Shown here one piece after another: positions 16,155-23,893 of a DNA stretch of 64,000 nt. The first letter of the stretch is position 1. Each line of letters begins with the position of its first letter. Below the pieces are notes generated by a model, which saw only the letters and a list, made by a program, of their open reading frames with translations, searched no databases and had not been told where the DNA came from. Location of the stretch: positions 1-64,000 of the forward strand of contig DCFU01000023.1 of assembly GCA_002319795.1 (NCBI GenBank). The letters run 5' to 3'. Source of the stretch: Megamonas sp. UBA1796 (GTDB lineage: Bacteria > Bacillota > Negativicutes > Selenomonadales > Selenomonadaceae). Position numbers and translations under genes: made by a program.

Positions 16155-17861
16155 ATGAGGCAGAAGCGATATATTGCTCTGAGTCCGCTTTTGAAACGTA
16201 TCAAGTTTTATTTCGACTTGTTTTCCAAAACAAATGACAACTATATTTGTGCAATTGATCTGCAGAATCCTATGATACTGTTGTCCCCAAATATGGTGAC
16301 GGATTTTGCTTTGCCGGGGACTGTATTGGACAGCATGGAGAAGTACTGGGTGCCGCTCATACATCCTGAGGATCGGGGAATCTATGAGACGGCTATAAGG
16401 GAAATGCTTATAGAAAGAAAACGGAATGATTATGATATTGAGTATCGCGTAAGGGATTCCCGGGGAGAATATTGCTGGATTCGTTGCCGGGGCAGGCTGG
16501 CTACGAACCACGAGGGTAAGCCAACCTTGTTTGCAGGAGCCATGGCGCGTATGGGGCGGCGCAATCAGGCAGACAGTGTCACAGGCCTGCTGAATAAATA
16601 TCAATTCGAGCATGGAGTGAGTCTGGCGCTCAGCGAGTATAGAGCTACAGGCAAAGGTGGGGCGCTGATCCTTCTGGGGTTGGATAATTTTAAAATTATC
16701 AATGAGACCTATAACCGTTTCTTTGGAGATGCGGTGCTTAAAACGATGGCCAGGGAAATAGATAATATTCTGCCATCGATGTTTATCCTGTATAAGCTTG
16801 ATGGTGATGAATTTGGCATTATTTACCCGGAGGCTTCGGAAAGCGATGTGGAAGAGCTTTTTGCCAGTATACAGAAATGCCTTATGCGTCCGCATACAAT
16901 GGACGGCAAGATGTATTTTTGTACGATATCTGCTGGTACAGTATTCTATCCTGCTTTTGGCAAGGACTACCTGGTTTTGCATAAGCATGCCGAAGCTGCA
17001 CTTGATATGGCGAAGCGCAATGGGAAAAACCGGAATTGTATTTTTACAAAGGAACATTATAATCGCTGGGTGCGCTCGATTTCTATGCGGGATAATCTGC
17101 GGATTAGTGTGGAAGCCGGGTGCGAAGGCTTCAGTCTTTTCTATCAGCCGCAAATGCAGGCTAAAGGGACGCAGATTATGGGTGCGGAAGCTCTGCTGCG
17201 TTGGAAAAACCCTAAGGGACGTATGGTGGCGCCCATGGAGTTCATTCCTATTCTGGAGGAAACCAAGCTCATCATACCGGTAGGCAGGTGGATTCTTGAG
17301 GAAGCAGTGAAGACCTGTATGAAATGGCAGAAGATACTGCCGGATTTTACGATGAGCGTTAATGTCTCCTATGAACAGATTAAGGACAGCAGCTTCAAGG
17401 AGTTTATCCAGGAATGCCTGCCTAAATATGGTATTCGGCCCGATACATTGATTCTCGAGCTTACGGAAAGCAGCATCGTTTCAGACTGGGGATTTGTCAA
17501 TAAACAGTTCGATTTTTATCGTTCAATTGGTATTAAAATTGCTATGGATGATTTTGGCACAGGATATTCCTCGTTGGTATATCTGAAGAATTTGTCATGC
17601 GATATTGTAAAGGTAGACAGGGCTTTTGTGAGTAATATATTAGAAAGCAAGTTTGACCTCCATTTGGTCGAATACACAGCAAACCTTTGCCATAGTGTTG
17701 GTATGGAGGTTTGTTGTGAGGGGGTTGAGAAGAATGAAGAATATCAGATGCTGCTGGATGTGTGTAATGTAGATATGGTACAGGGATATCTTTTTGGACA
17801 CCCGGAAATAGAAGAGAATTTCGAAAAAAAATTTTTGGAGTCTTATAATGAGCAGAAATAA
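16155..17861 (+). CDS. PAS-GGDEF-EAL cyclic-di-GMP protein
   Basis: Cytoplasmic protein of about 568 residues with no membrane segment. Order: a PAS-like sensor (about 10-125, ending in EYRVRDSRGEYCWIRCRGRL), a GGDEF domain (about 135-290) with signature DGDEF at residue 216, and an EAL domain (about 305-560). The EAL residues look complete: EALLRW, the Asn in SVNVS, ELTES, DDFGTGYSSL, the Lys in VKVDR, and CEGVE. It is therefore probably an active c-di-GMP phosphodiesterase; the GGDEF half could also be active. ATG 16155 has GGGAAGG 6 bases upstream; ATG 16137 and 16149 are alternatives. Its last 14 bases overlap queF. Confidence 0.93.
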   Translation: MRQKRYIALSPLLKRIKFYFDLFSKTNDNYICAIDLQNPMILLSPNMVTDFALPGTVLDSMEKYWVPLIHPEDRGIYETAIREMLIERKRNDYDIEYRVRDSRGEYCWIRCRGRLATNHEGKPTLFAGAMARMGRRNQADSVTGLLNKYQFEHGVSLALSEYRATGKGGALILLGLDNFKIINETYNRFFGDAVLKTMAREIDNILPSMFILYKLDGDEFGIIYPEASESDVEELFASIQKCLMRPHTMDGKMYFCTISAGTVFYPAFGKDYLVLHKHAEAALDMAKRNGKNRNCIFTKEHYNRWVRSISMRDNLRISVEAGCEGFSLFYQPQMQAKGTQIMGAEALLRWKNPKGRMVAPMEFIPILEETKLIIPVGRWILEEAVKTCMKWQKILPDFTMSVNVSYEQIKDSSFKEFIQECLPKYGIRPDTLILELTESSIVSDWGFVNKQFDFYRSIGIKIAMDDFGTGYSSLVYLKNLSCDIVKVDRAFVSNILESKFDLHLVEYTANLCHSVGMEVCCEGVEKNEEYQMLLDVCNVDMVQGYLFGHPEIEENFEKKFLESYNEQK

Positions 17862-18345
17862 AACAGAAATACAGGATATTACCCTTTTGGGACAAAAACA
17901 GGTCAGATATGGCTATGATTATACACCGGAGATACTGGAGACCTTCGATAATAAGCATCCGGATAATGATTACTGGGTGAAGTTCAATTGCCCTGAATTT
18001 ACCAGTTTGTGTCCGATTACCGGACAGCCGGATTTTGCGACGGTTTATATTTCTTATGTTCCAGACATCAAAATGGTAGAGAGCAAGTCACTTAAATTAT
18101 ATCTCGTAAGTTTTCGCAATCATGGAGATTTTCATGAGGACGTAGTGAATATTATCATGAAGGATCTCATACGGCTCATGGATCCACGTTATATTGAGGT
18201 TTGGGGCAAGTTCCTGCCGCGGGGCGGTATTTCAATAGATCCCTATACAAACTATGGAAAGAAGGGAACAAAGTTCGAGGCTCTGGCCTGGGAGCGCTTC
18301 AGGCAGCATGATCTTGTGGGTATGGAACGCGTAGATAACCGTTAA
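17848..18345 (+). CDS. queF: NADPH-dependent 7-cyano-7-deazaguanine reductase
   Basis: Reduces preQ0 to preQ1 in queuosine biosynthesis. At 165 residues it is the short unimodular QueF. The catalytic cysteine lies in EFTSLCPITGQPDFAT, and the QueF signature ESKSLKLYLVSFRN is intact. The ATG at 17848 lies inside the end of the EAL gene, with GGAG just upstream in that gene, so the two are co-transcribed and coupled. No other queuosine genes (queC, queD, queE) and no preQ1 riboswitch are visible here. Confidence 0.97.
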   Translation: MSRNKTEIQDITLLGQKQVRYGYDYTPEILETFDNKHPDNDYWVKFNCPEFTSLCPITGQPDFATVYISYVPDIKMVESKSLKLYLVSFRNHGDFHEDVVNIIMKDLIRLMDPRYIEVWGKFLPRGGISIDPYTNYGKKGTKFEALAWERFRQHDLVGMERVDNR

Positions 18346-18366
18346 TTTGTTTTATGGAGTGATGTT

Positions 18367-18927
18367 ATGAATAGTCTTTTAAGAAATATGCTCATGAGAC
18401 GGAGCATTCGTAAGTTTTCCCCCCGGCTTATACAAGATAAGGAACTTATTGAGATACTGGAAGAAGGTAAGCTGCTGTCCAATGCAGCAAACAATCAGGT
18501 ATGGCATTTTACAGTTATTCAAAATTCATCAATATTGAAGAAAATAAATGATGCGAATAACCGACTGTTGGCCAGTGAGCATGAAAGCTTGTGCGGGGAT
18601 GACTTTCGCCGGCAGGAGAATGGTCTGTTGTCCAATATTCCCATGTTGCTTATTATTTCAGGACAGGGTAATCTGAAATATGCGGAGGATGCAGCTAATA
18701 CGGTTTTTGGCAGTATGATGCTCGTGGCGGAGAAATATGGGATAGGTGCTTGCTGGATCAACTCGATACCGCGGCTTTTTTCCACAGAAGATGGAAAGGC
18801 TATAACCGATGCGATCAGCATACCTATGGGGTATGTACCTCTCTGCGTGGGTGCTTTTGGTTATAAAAAAGATACAGGGGATCAGGTTTTGAGCTTTGGT
18901 GGGAATATCGTAAATATTATTAAATAA
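18367..18927 (+). CDS. Nitroreductase-family flavoprotein
   Basis: FMN-dependent oxidoreductase of 186 residues. It opens with MLMRRSIRKFSP, the RRSxRxF motif that binds FMN phosphate. It continues with LSNAANNQVWHFTVI, ASMMLVAEKYG-type helix (GSMMLVAEKYGIGACWIN) and the C-terminal GYVPLCVGAFGYKK. The substrate is unknown. It sits 21 bases after queF and ahead of the cobalamin adenosyltransferase, probably in one operon with both. Confidence 0.9.
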   Translation: MNSLLRNMLMRRSIRKFSPRLIQDKELIEILEEGKLLSNAANNQVWHFTVIQNSSILKKINDANNRLLASEHESLCGDDFRRQENGLLSNIPMLLIISGQGNLKYAEDAANTVFGSMMLVAEKYGIGACWINSIPRLFSTEDGKAITDAISIPMGYVPLCVGAFGYKKDTGDQVLSFGGNIVNIIK

Positions 18928-18971
18928 TGTTTTAGAGAGAAAAGCTGTGAGAATGGCAAAGGAGGGGCAAT

Positions 18972-19541
18972 ATGCTGCAGGTTTATACAGGCTCAGGCAA
19001 GGGCAAGACGACTGCGGCTGTCGGGCTGGCGATACGAGCTCTGGGGGCAGGGATGCGTGTCTATATGATGCAGTTTATGAAAAGTCAGGCTTATAGCGAA
19101 CAGAAAATCCTGCAGAAGTTTGCGCCGGCCCTGCTGCTGGATACGACGGGAAAACCTTTTTTTGTTGCCGAAGAGGGTATGCTTGATGCTGTGTCTCGTG
19201 CAAAATGGGGTGATGAGGTAGTAGTATTCCCGAAGGGGAAGCCTCCGGCGGACTATATCCGTCTTTTGGATGAGGGTCTGCAGAAGGTGAAGGATGCCGC
19301 TGTGGGCAAATATGATTTGATTATTTTGGATGAAATCAATGTGGCTCTTTTTTTCGGTTTGATAAAGCGCACAGCGCTGGAAGAACTGTTTGATGCTTTG
19401 CCAGGGAAGGCTGAGATTGTCTGTACGGGGCGCAATGCACCGGATTGGCTTCTGGAACGTGCAAATCTCGTGACCGATATGCAGGAGATCAAGCATTACT
19501 ATGCAAAAGGCGTGGAGGCCAGGCGTGGTATAGAAAACTGA
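18972..19541 (+). CDS. cobO: Cob(I)alamin adenosyltransferase, CobA/CobO/BtuR type
   Basis: Transfers adenosyl from ATP to cob(I)alamin to make coenzyme B12. The 189-residue P-loop protein has YTGSGKGKTTAAVGLAIRA near the N-terminus (family GNGKGKTTAA), the Walker B LIILDEINVALFFGL, and the C-terminal CTGRNAPDWLLERANLVTDM followed by KHYYAKGVEARRGIE. ATG 18972 follows AAAGGAGGGG. It is the last gene of the 16.1-19.5 kb transcript by its spacing and the terminator after it. No other cobalamin genes are in the window. Confidence 0.95.
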   Translation: MLQVYTGSGKGKTTAAVGLAIRALGAGMRVYMMQFMKSQAYSEQKILQKFAPALLLDTTGKPFFVAEEGMLDAVSRAKWGDEVVVFPKGKPPADYIRLLDEGLQKVKDAAVGKYDLIILDEINVALFFGLIKRTALEELFDALPGKAEIVCTGRNAPDWLLERANLVTDMQEIKHYYAKGVEARRGIEN

Positions 19542-19610
19542 GTGTCTATATAAAAGTGTATACTTCGTGAACGAATGATGAAGTGAATATATTGTATTAA
19601 AATTCAAAAA

Positions 19611-19656
19611 GGCGGGTAAATTGCGTATGGAACGTATATTTACCGCCTTTTTTATT
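19611..19656 (+). terminator. Terminator after cobO
   Basis: GGCGGGTAAA (19611-19620) pairs with TTTACCGCC (19639-19647) with one bulged G, followed by a T-run. Confidence 0.9.
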
Positions 19657-19679
19657 AAACATCATATGTATTTTCTGAA

Positions 19680-19713
19680 TATACTGTAAAATTGGACGTA
19701 TGTATACAGTATA
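19680..19713. repeat. 8-bp inverted repeat upstream of the 19773 gene
   Basis: TATACTGT (19680-19687) and ACAGTATA (19706-19713) form a perfect dyad of operator-like size just upstream of the promoter at 19718. Confidence 0.55.
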
Positions 19714-19717
19714 ATAC

Positions 19718-19746
19718 TTGCATTTTTAACATCGTTTTTGTATAAT
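19718..19746 (+). promoter_or_regulatory. Promoter of the 19773 gene
   Basis: TTGCAT (19718-19723), 17 bases, TATAAT (19741-19746). Transcription would start near 19753, 20 bases ahead of the ATG. Confidence 0.75.
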
Positions 19747-19792
19747 TGTGTCTGTGATAGGAGGAGTGTTGTATGTATACAAAAACGATGTT
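19728..19792. repeat. 17-bp perfect inverted repeat spanning promoter and start codon
   Basis: Arms 19728-19744 and 19776-19792 are exact reverse complements (17 of 17), separated by 31 bases. The first arm covers the spacer and half of the -10 box; the second covers codons 2-7 of the gene. The SD GGAGGAG lies between them. A transcript from 19753 would carry only the second arm, so the repeat would act as DNA, or as RNA only in read-through from upstream. Confidence 0.85.
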
Positions 19793-20144
19793 TGTGTCTC
19801 GAATAAAAATCATAGCCTTGAGCCAGATTAGGCAAATCATAGAAAATGTCAGGCAGGATCCTGCGGAATACAAAAAAGATACTCTCGTATATTGTGAGGC
19901 TATGTATGGAATCATTTGCGAGATGAGCCCGGAACGTCTCAAAGAGATTGTGGAAACAGTCTATAAAGGCTATGAATCGATTGGTTTTTCGGATGATGCT
20001 GTTATCGCCGATAGTCTTATGACATTGGCTCTCGCCGAATATCAGAACGAAATTAGCGAGGAAAATGTGTATGATCTTCATTGGACAAAGTTTGTTGAGG
20101 ACTTTTTCAAGAATGAGGCATCGGCAGGGGAATGTATGTTTTAG
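19773..20144 (+). CDS. Unknown 123-residue protein
   Basis: I do not recognise this protein. It is probably cytoplasmic and mostly alpha-helical: no membrane segment, no signal peptide, no Cys pairs or metal motif. The composition is rich in Glu, Ile and Tyr, with the central stretch SPERLKEIVETVYKGYESIGF. ATG 19773 follows GGAGGAG. It has its own promoter and a perfect terminator, so it is a one-gene unit. A long inverted repeat and a second dyad at its 5' end suggest tight control. Confidence 0.8.
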   Translation: MYTKTMFVSRIKIIALSQIRQIIENVRQDPAEYKKDTLVYCEAMYGIICEMSPERLKEIVETVYKGYESIGFSDDAVIADSLMTLALAEYQNEISEENVYDLHWTKFVEDFFKNEASAGECMF

Positions 20145-20154
20145 TTTTTTATGT

Positions 20155-20198
20155 AAAAAGGCAGGAGCATCAGATGGTGGATGCTCCTGCCTTTTTTT
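20155..20198 (+). terminator. Terminator after the 19773 gene
   Basis: Perfect stem of 12 or more bp, arms 20160-20171 and 20180-20191, flanked by A-run and T-run. Confidence 0.95.
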
Positions 20199-20287
20199 AT
20201 TGACGAGAAATTCTGTGGCTCTTCCTATATTTGGCAGGAATTTTTGACTATTCTGTCGAATCCAGCAACATGGACAAGGAGGTGGAG

Positions 20288-20860
20288 GTGCTGGTTTTGC
20301 CAATTTATAAGCGTTCTATGATGATACTTTTGCTGCTGGCCATGGTGGCTGCGGCAGGAACTATGTATGGTTATTATGAAAAGGACAAAGCAGTGCCGCT
20401 TGATGCAGCGGTAAAGCAGGAGACTGCGACAGAGGAAAAGCTTACAGTCTATATTACCGGAGCCGTAAATCACCCGGGAGTGGTTTCGCTTGCTGCCGGT
20501 TCCCGTGTAGCGGATGCAGTCAATGCCTGTGGCGGGATTTTGCCGACAGCGGATGCGAGCGCGCTTAATATGGCACAAATATTAAAGGATGGTATACAGA
20601 TCCGCGTACCGGAAAAGCCTGCAAATGCAGGCGATATGGCTCAGCCCGGGAATCCATCATCCCAGGGTGGTCTGGTGAATATCAATCTGGCAGATGAAAA
20701 GACACTGGATACATTGCCGGGCATCGGACCAGCTATGGCGAAACGCATTGTTGAATATCGGCAGATAAACGGACAATTCCAATCCATGGAGGACCTGAAG
20801 AAGGTAAGGGGGATTGGTGATGCGAAATATGATAAGCTTAAAGGGCGGATTACGCTATGA
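20288..20860 (+). CDS. comEA: DNA-uptake receptor ComEA
   Basis: Membrane-anchored DNA receptor of natural transformation, about 190 residues. One N-terminal membrane helix (MMILLLLAMVAAAGTMYGYY) is followed by a charged linker, an SLBB domain (VYITGAVNHPGVVSL... to about residue 105) and a C-terminal double helix-hairpin-helix: VNINLADEKTLDTLPGIGPA and VRGIGDAKYDKLKG. The start is uncertain: GTG 20288 has AAGGAGG 5 bases upstream, while ATG 20270 would place that SD inside the gene. Its stop overlaps the ATG of comEC by 4 bp. Confidence 0.92.
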   Translation: MLVLPIYKRSMMILLLLAMVAAAGTMYGYYEKDKAVPLDAAVKQETATEEKLTVYITGAVNHPGVVSLAAGSRVADAVNACGGILPTADASALNMAQILKDGIQIRVPEKPANAGDMAQPGNPSSQGGLVNINLADEKTLDTLPGIGPAMAKRIVEYRQINGQFQSMEDLKKVRGIGDAKYDKLKGRITL

Positions 20861-23262
20861 AGGAGGGGCAGGCACAGCTTGAGTTCCTCAACAGCTTGCT
20901 TGCGGCTTTTTGCGGGGGAATTGTTCTTGCTGGAATCGTTCCTTTGTCGGCATATGACTGGGGGATTTTGGCCGCAGGACTGCTTGTAGTATGCTTTTAT
21001 TTATTTTTTCGCGACAGTATGGTACTAAAATATATGGTTGTATTGCTTTTTCTGAGTTTGGGAGCTTTAGGTTTTATATCGGCGGGGATGCTGCCAGCCA
21101 CAGATATTTCACATATTTATGGACAAGAGGTTCGGCTTGGCGGTACGCTCCTGGAAGCACCGCGCGTTGTCGAGGACGACGATGGCAGCGTGAAGCTGCG
21201 CTATGTCATTGAAGCAAAACAGCTTTGGCGTGTGGGAGAGAAACTGGAAAAACCAGTAAGCGGGAAAGTCTATGTTTATGCGCGCGCGCAGCAGGGGACA
21301 AGACCACCGGAGGCACGCATTGGTGATTTTATACAGGCAGCAGGAACGGTGAAGCTGCTGCATGGTTATCAGAATCCGGGCCGGGTAGACACGGTGCAGG
21401 CAGCGAGAACAAAGGGCATTACCGCGCAGATTTCTGTAGGGAAGCGGGGGATAGATGTAAGGCAGCAGGATCGGATGCTTTTCCTGCGGCAGATGGAGAA
21501 TGTTCGTGCCCAATACCTTGCTTCTATGCAGAGCATGATGCCGCATGCGGATGCGGCGGCTATTTTCGCGATGCTGTTCGGCGGCTACGAGGGAATACGA
21601 CCAGAGCTTCTTGAAGCGTTTACGACAACGGGTATCGTGCATATTCTTTCCGTTTCAGGTTCTCATATCACACTTTTGGCTGCAAGCATTGCCTGGATGG
21701 GCGGATGGCTGCGCTTTCCCAGATGGCTTACAGCTTTTTTGGTGATACTGGCGATTGTCATTTATAGTGTGCTGTCGGGATGCGTACCACCGGTAATTCG
21801 GGCAGGAATTATGGGTGTGCTCACGTTTTTGGCACTCGTGCTGGAGCGCGGGAGAGATGCGAGGAGAATCCTTACGCTCACCGGTCTTTTTATGCTCTTG
21901 GTTTCACCACTTCTGCTGTTTGATATCAGCTTCCAGCTTTCCTTTTTGGCTACGGCCGGGCTGTTGTATATGGGGCCGGTAGTACACTCCCGTATGCACG
22001 GTTGGCCGGAGTTTGTTTCCGGCAGCATGGCGATTACTCTGAGTGCACAGCTTTTTACCCTGCCACTTTTGGCATGGTATTTTCATATGGTTTCACTGAG
22101 TTCACTGTTGGCGAATCTTGCAGTAGTGCCTGTTGTCGAGTTTATGATTGTAATAGGACTCTTCGCGGGGCTTATCGGCTTCTTCCTGCCAATTTTTGGA
22201 AAGATAGTATTTTTTGTGGACAGCCTTTTGCTGGGAGCAGTGTATGAGCTGACACGAATGATAGCCAGGCTGCCAGGCAGTCAGATTTATGTTCCGGTGC
22301 TGGGAGCAGGTACCAGTGCTGTTTATTATGTATTGTTGGGATTCTGGCTCCAGCCGCAGGAGCGGCGTATGCGTGTATATCGTTGGCTTATAGTGCATCG
22401 GCAGGGCATCATGGGGAGCGGGCTTTGCTTGGGCTTTTTTGTGGCAGGATATTATTTTACCCGTCCACCGGAGCTGGCAGTCCATTTTATAGACGTGGGG
22501 CAGGGCGACGCGGCGCTGGTGGTTACACCACATGGGCGCGCGTTTATGATTGATACGGGTGGTACGCGTGACCGGAATTTCGATGTGGGACGTCGTGTCG
22601 ATGTGCCATATTTGCTGCATTATGGTGTGCGGCAGCTGGATGGTATATTTCTTACCCATGCGCATGAGGACCATGCAGCAGGCGTAGGAGGAATCCTCAA
22701 AAAACTTCCGGTGCAGCAGGTATTCATAGGCAGTGAGGACCGAACTGTATATGCCAAAAGTATGGGGTTGTCTATTGCGGCACCGGAACTGAGGAATTTT
22801 GTGCCTTTGCATACGGGTGCGCATATAGAGCTTGACGGGGTATCCATAGAAGTGCTGTATGCGCCCCAGCTTGCAAAAAGTACGACAGGAAGTCCGGCTG
22901 GCAATGAGATATCAAATGTAATCCGCGTGCGTTATGGCAGGGCCTCTTTCCTCTTTACCGGAGATCTGGTAAAAGAACAGGAGGCCGTGTTGCTGGCGGA
23001 GGCAATACCACTTGCCAGTACAGTTCTGAAGACAGGGCATCATGGCTCAAAGACCTCGACTTCACCGGAATTTCTGCAGGCAGTAGCACCCCGGTGGGCC
23101 GTTATCAGCGTGGGGGCGGACAATGGCTTTGGACACCCGCATGCCGAAATACTTGCGCGCCTTGTGGCTGGTGGTGTGAAAACCTACCGCACGGATGAGA
23201 ACGGTGCAGTGGTATTCTATACAGATGGGAGCCGTATACGTACCGAAACTTATCGGCAATAG
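20857..23262 (+). CDS. comEC: DNA-uptake channel ComEC/Rec2
   Basis: Polytopic membrane channel for single-stranded DNA, 801 residues and the full three-part form. It has an N-terminal membrane and OB-like region (DUF4131), the Competence domain (about 220-500, with IVHILSVSGSHITLLAASI) and a C-terminal metallo-beta-lactamase domain from about residue 540. The latter starts HFIDVGQGDAALVV and keeps THAHEDHAAG (HxHxDH), GHHGSKTSTSPEFL and a later HPH. Together with comEA this suggests a competence pathway, although the pilus and comF genes are not in the window. Confidence 0.95.
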   Translation: MKEGQAQLEFLNSLLAAFCGGIVLAGIVPLSAYDWGILAAGLLVVCFYLFFRDSMVLKYMVVLLFLSLGALGFISAGMLPATDISHIYGQEVRLGGTLLEAPRVVEDDDGSVKLRYVIEAKQLWRVGEKLEKPVSGKVYVYARAQQGTRPPEARIGDFIQAAGTVKLLHGYQNPGRVDTVQAARTKGITAQISVGKRGIDVRQQDRMLFLRQMENVRAQYLASMQSMMPHADAAAIFAMLFGGYEGIRPELLEAFTTTGIVHILSVSGSHITLLAASIAWMGGWLRFPRWLTAFLVILAIVIYSVLSGCVPPVIRAGIMGVLTFLALVLERGRDARRILTLTGLFMLLVSPLLLFDISFQLSFLATAGLLYMGPVVHSRMHGWPEFVSGSMAITLSAQLFTLPLLAWYFHMVSLSSLLANLAVVPVVEFMIVIGLFAGLIGFFLPIFGKIVFFVDSLLLGAVYELTRMIARLPGSQIYVPVLGAGTSAVYYVLLGFWLQPQERRMRVYRWLIVHRQGIMGSGLCLGFFVAGYYFTRPPELAVHFIDVGQGDAALVVTPHGRAFMIDTGGTRDRNFDVGRRVDVPYLLHYGVRQLDGIFLTHAHEDHAAGVGGILKKLPVQQVFIGSEDRTVYAKSMGLSIAAPELRNFVPLHTGAHIELDGVSIEVLYAPQLAKSTTGSPAGNEISNVIRVRYGRASFLFTGDLVKEQEAVLLAEAIPLASTVLKTGHHGSKTSTSPEFLQAVAPRWAVISVGADNGFGHPHAEILARLVAGGVKTYRTDENGAVVFYTDGSRIRTETYRQ

Positions 23263-23267
23263 TCTGT

Positions 23268-23651
23268 TCAGAGCATACGGGCAGCAAGCCAGCCGAGCCA
23301 GGTGGCAGTGAGGCTCAGCAGCATATTAGCTGCAATGTTAGCGCCTGCATAAAAGAAGCTTTCCCCCTTTAGCAACAGCAATGTCTCCATACTAAAGGAG
23401 GAGAAGGTCGTAAAACCACCGAGAAATCCTATGGCGAGCAAGAGGCGCAGATGCTCAGGAATCAGAGAAGCAGTGATGCCCAGCATCATAATGAATCCCA
23501 TGATAAAGCTGCCGGTGACATTGACAAACAATGTGCCGAAGGGAAAAAATGTACCGGCAACGCTGCCGATGAGTGTGGTGGCGATATAGCGGCTGATGGA
23601 GCCAATACCGCCGCCGATGAATACAAGTAAAAGATTGTTGAGTGAAAACAT
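23268..23651 (-). CDS. crcB: Fluoride ion channel CrcB/FluC
   Basis: Four-helix dual-topology fluoride channel of 127 residues that lowers cytoplasmic fluoride. Conserved stretches: GGGIGSISRYI, GTLFVNVTGSFIMGF (pore Asn) and GFLGGFTTFSSFSMET, which contains the Phe-box and Na+-site region. Its stop lies 5 bases from the comEC stop, and the genes converge. ATG 23651 follows AAGGAG on the minus strand. A fluoride riboswitch lies directly upstream, which confirms the function. A single copy is seen, so the channel would be a homodimer. Confidence 0.97.
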   Translation of the reverse strand: MFSLNNLLLVFIGGGIGSISRYIATTLIGSVAGTFFPFGTLFVNVTGSFIMGFIMMLGITASLIPEHLRLLLAIGFLGGFTTFSSFSMETLLLLKGESFFYAGANIAANMLLSLTATWLGWLAARML

Positions 23652-23670
23652 ATATGCATCTCCTTGAAAA

Positions 23671-23769
23671 GAAATAAAAGACTCCTATCCTTGTAAAACA
23701 AGAACAGGAGTCATCATTACCGATATAAGGTACATTGTGGCGAACTCCATCGCCTATGGGATTTATTAT
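23671..23769 (-). promoter_or_regulatory. Fluoride riboswitch (crcB motif) with terminator
   Basis: Read on the minus strand, the leader begins near 23769 and holds AGGCGATGGAGTTCGCC (23739-23755), the conserved first stem and loop of the crcB RNA. The AATGATGACTCCT part comes next. GACTCCT and AGGAGTC (23680-23712) form a hairpin followed by TTTTATTTC. In this class fluoride binding prevents the terminator, so the channel is made only when fluoride is present. Confidence 0.93.
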
Positions 23770-23775
23770 GGATTC

Positions 23776-23804
23776 ATTATAACAAGGAAAAATACAGATG
23801 GCAA
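23776..23804 (-). promoter_or_regulatory. Promoter of crcB
   Basis: On the minus strand: TTGCCA (23804-23799), 17 bases, TATAAT (23781-23776). The start would be near 23769, directly before the riboswitch. Confidence 0.85.
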
Positions 23805-23822
23805 CTAATTTTTTTGTTTTGC

Positions 23823-23852
23823 TTGCCAAGTATGCAGGGACTGCCCTACAAT
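23823..23852 (+). promoter_or_regulatory. Promoter of holA
   Basis: TTGCCA (23823-23828), 18 bases, TACAAT (23847-23852). It is divergent from the crcB promoter. Confidence 0.65.
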
Positions 23853-23893
23853 AGATAAAAGATGTTTAAAAACCTTGGGGGATTAAGTAAATC

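Noticed and set aside
16038..17153. Open frame of about 371 codons on the minus strand opposite the PAS-GGDEF-EAL gene
   Set aside because: It crosses a terminator, is antisense to clear domains and shows no family motif.
17700..17860. preQ1 riboswitch for queF
   Set aside because: queF overlaps the preceding gene, which leaves no leader, and no preQ1 aptamer is seen upstream of the operon.
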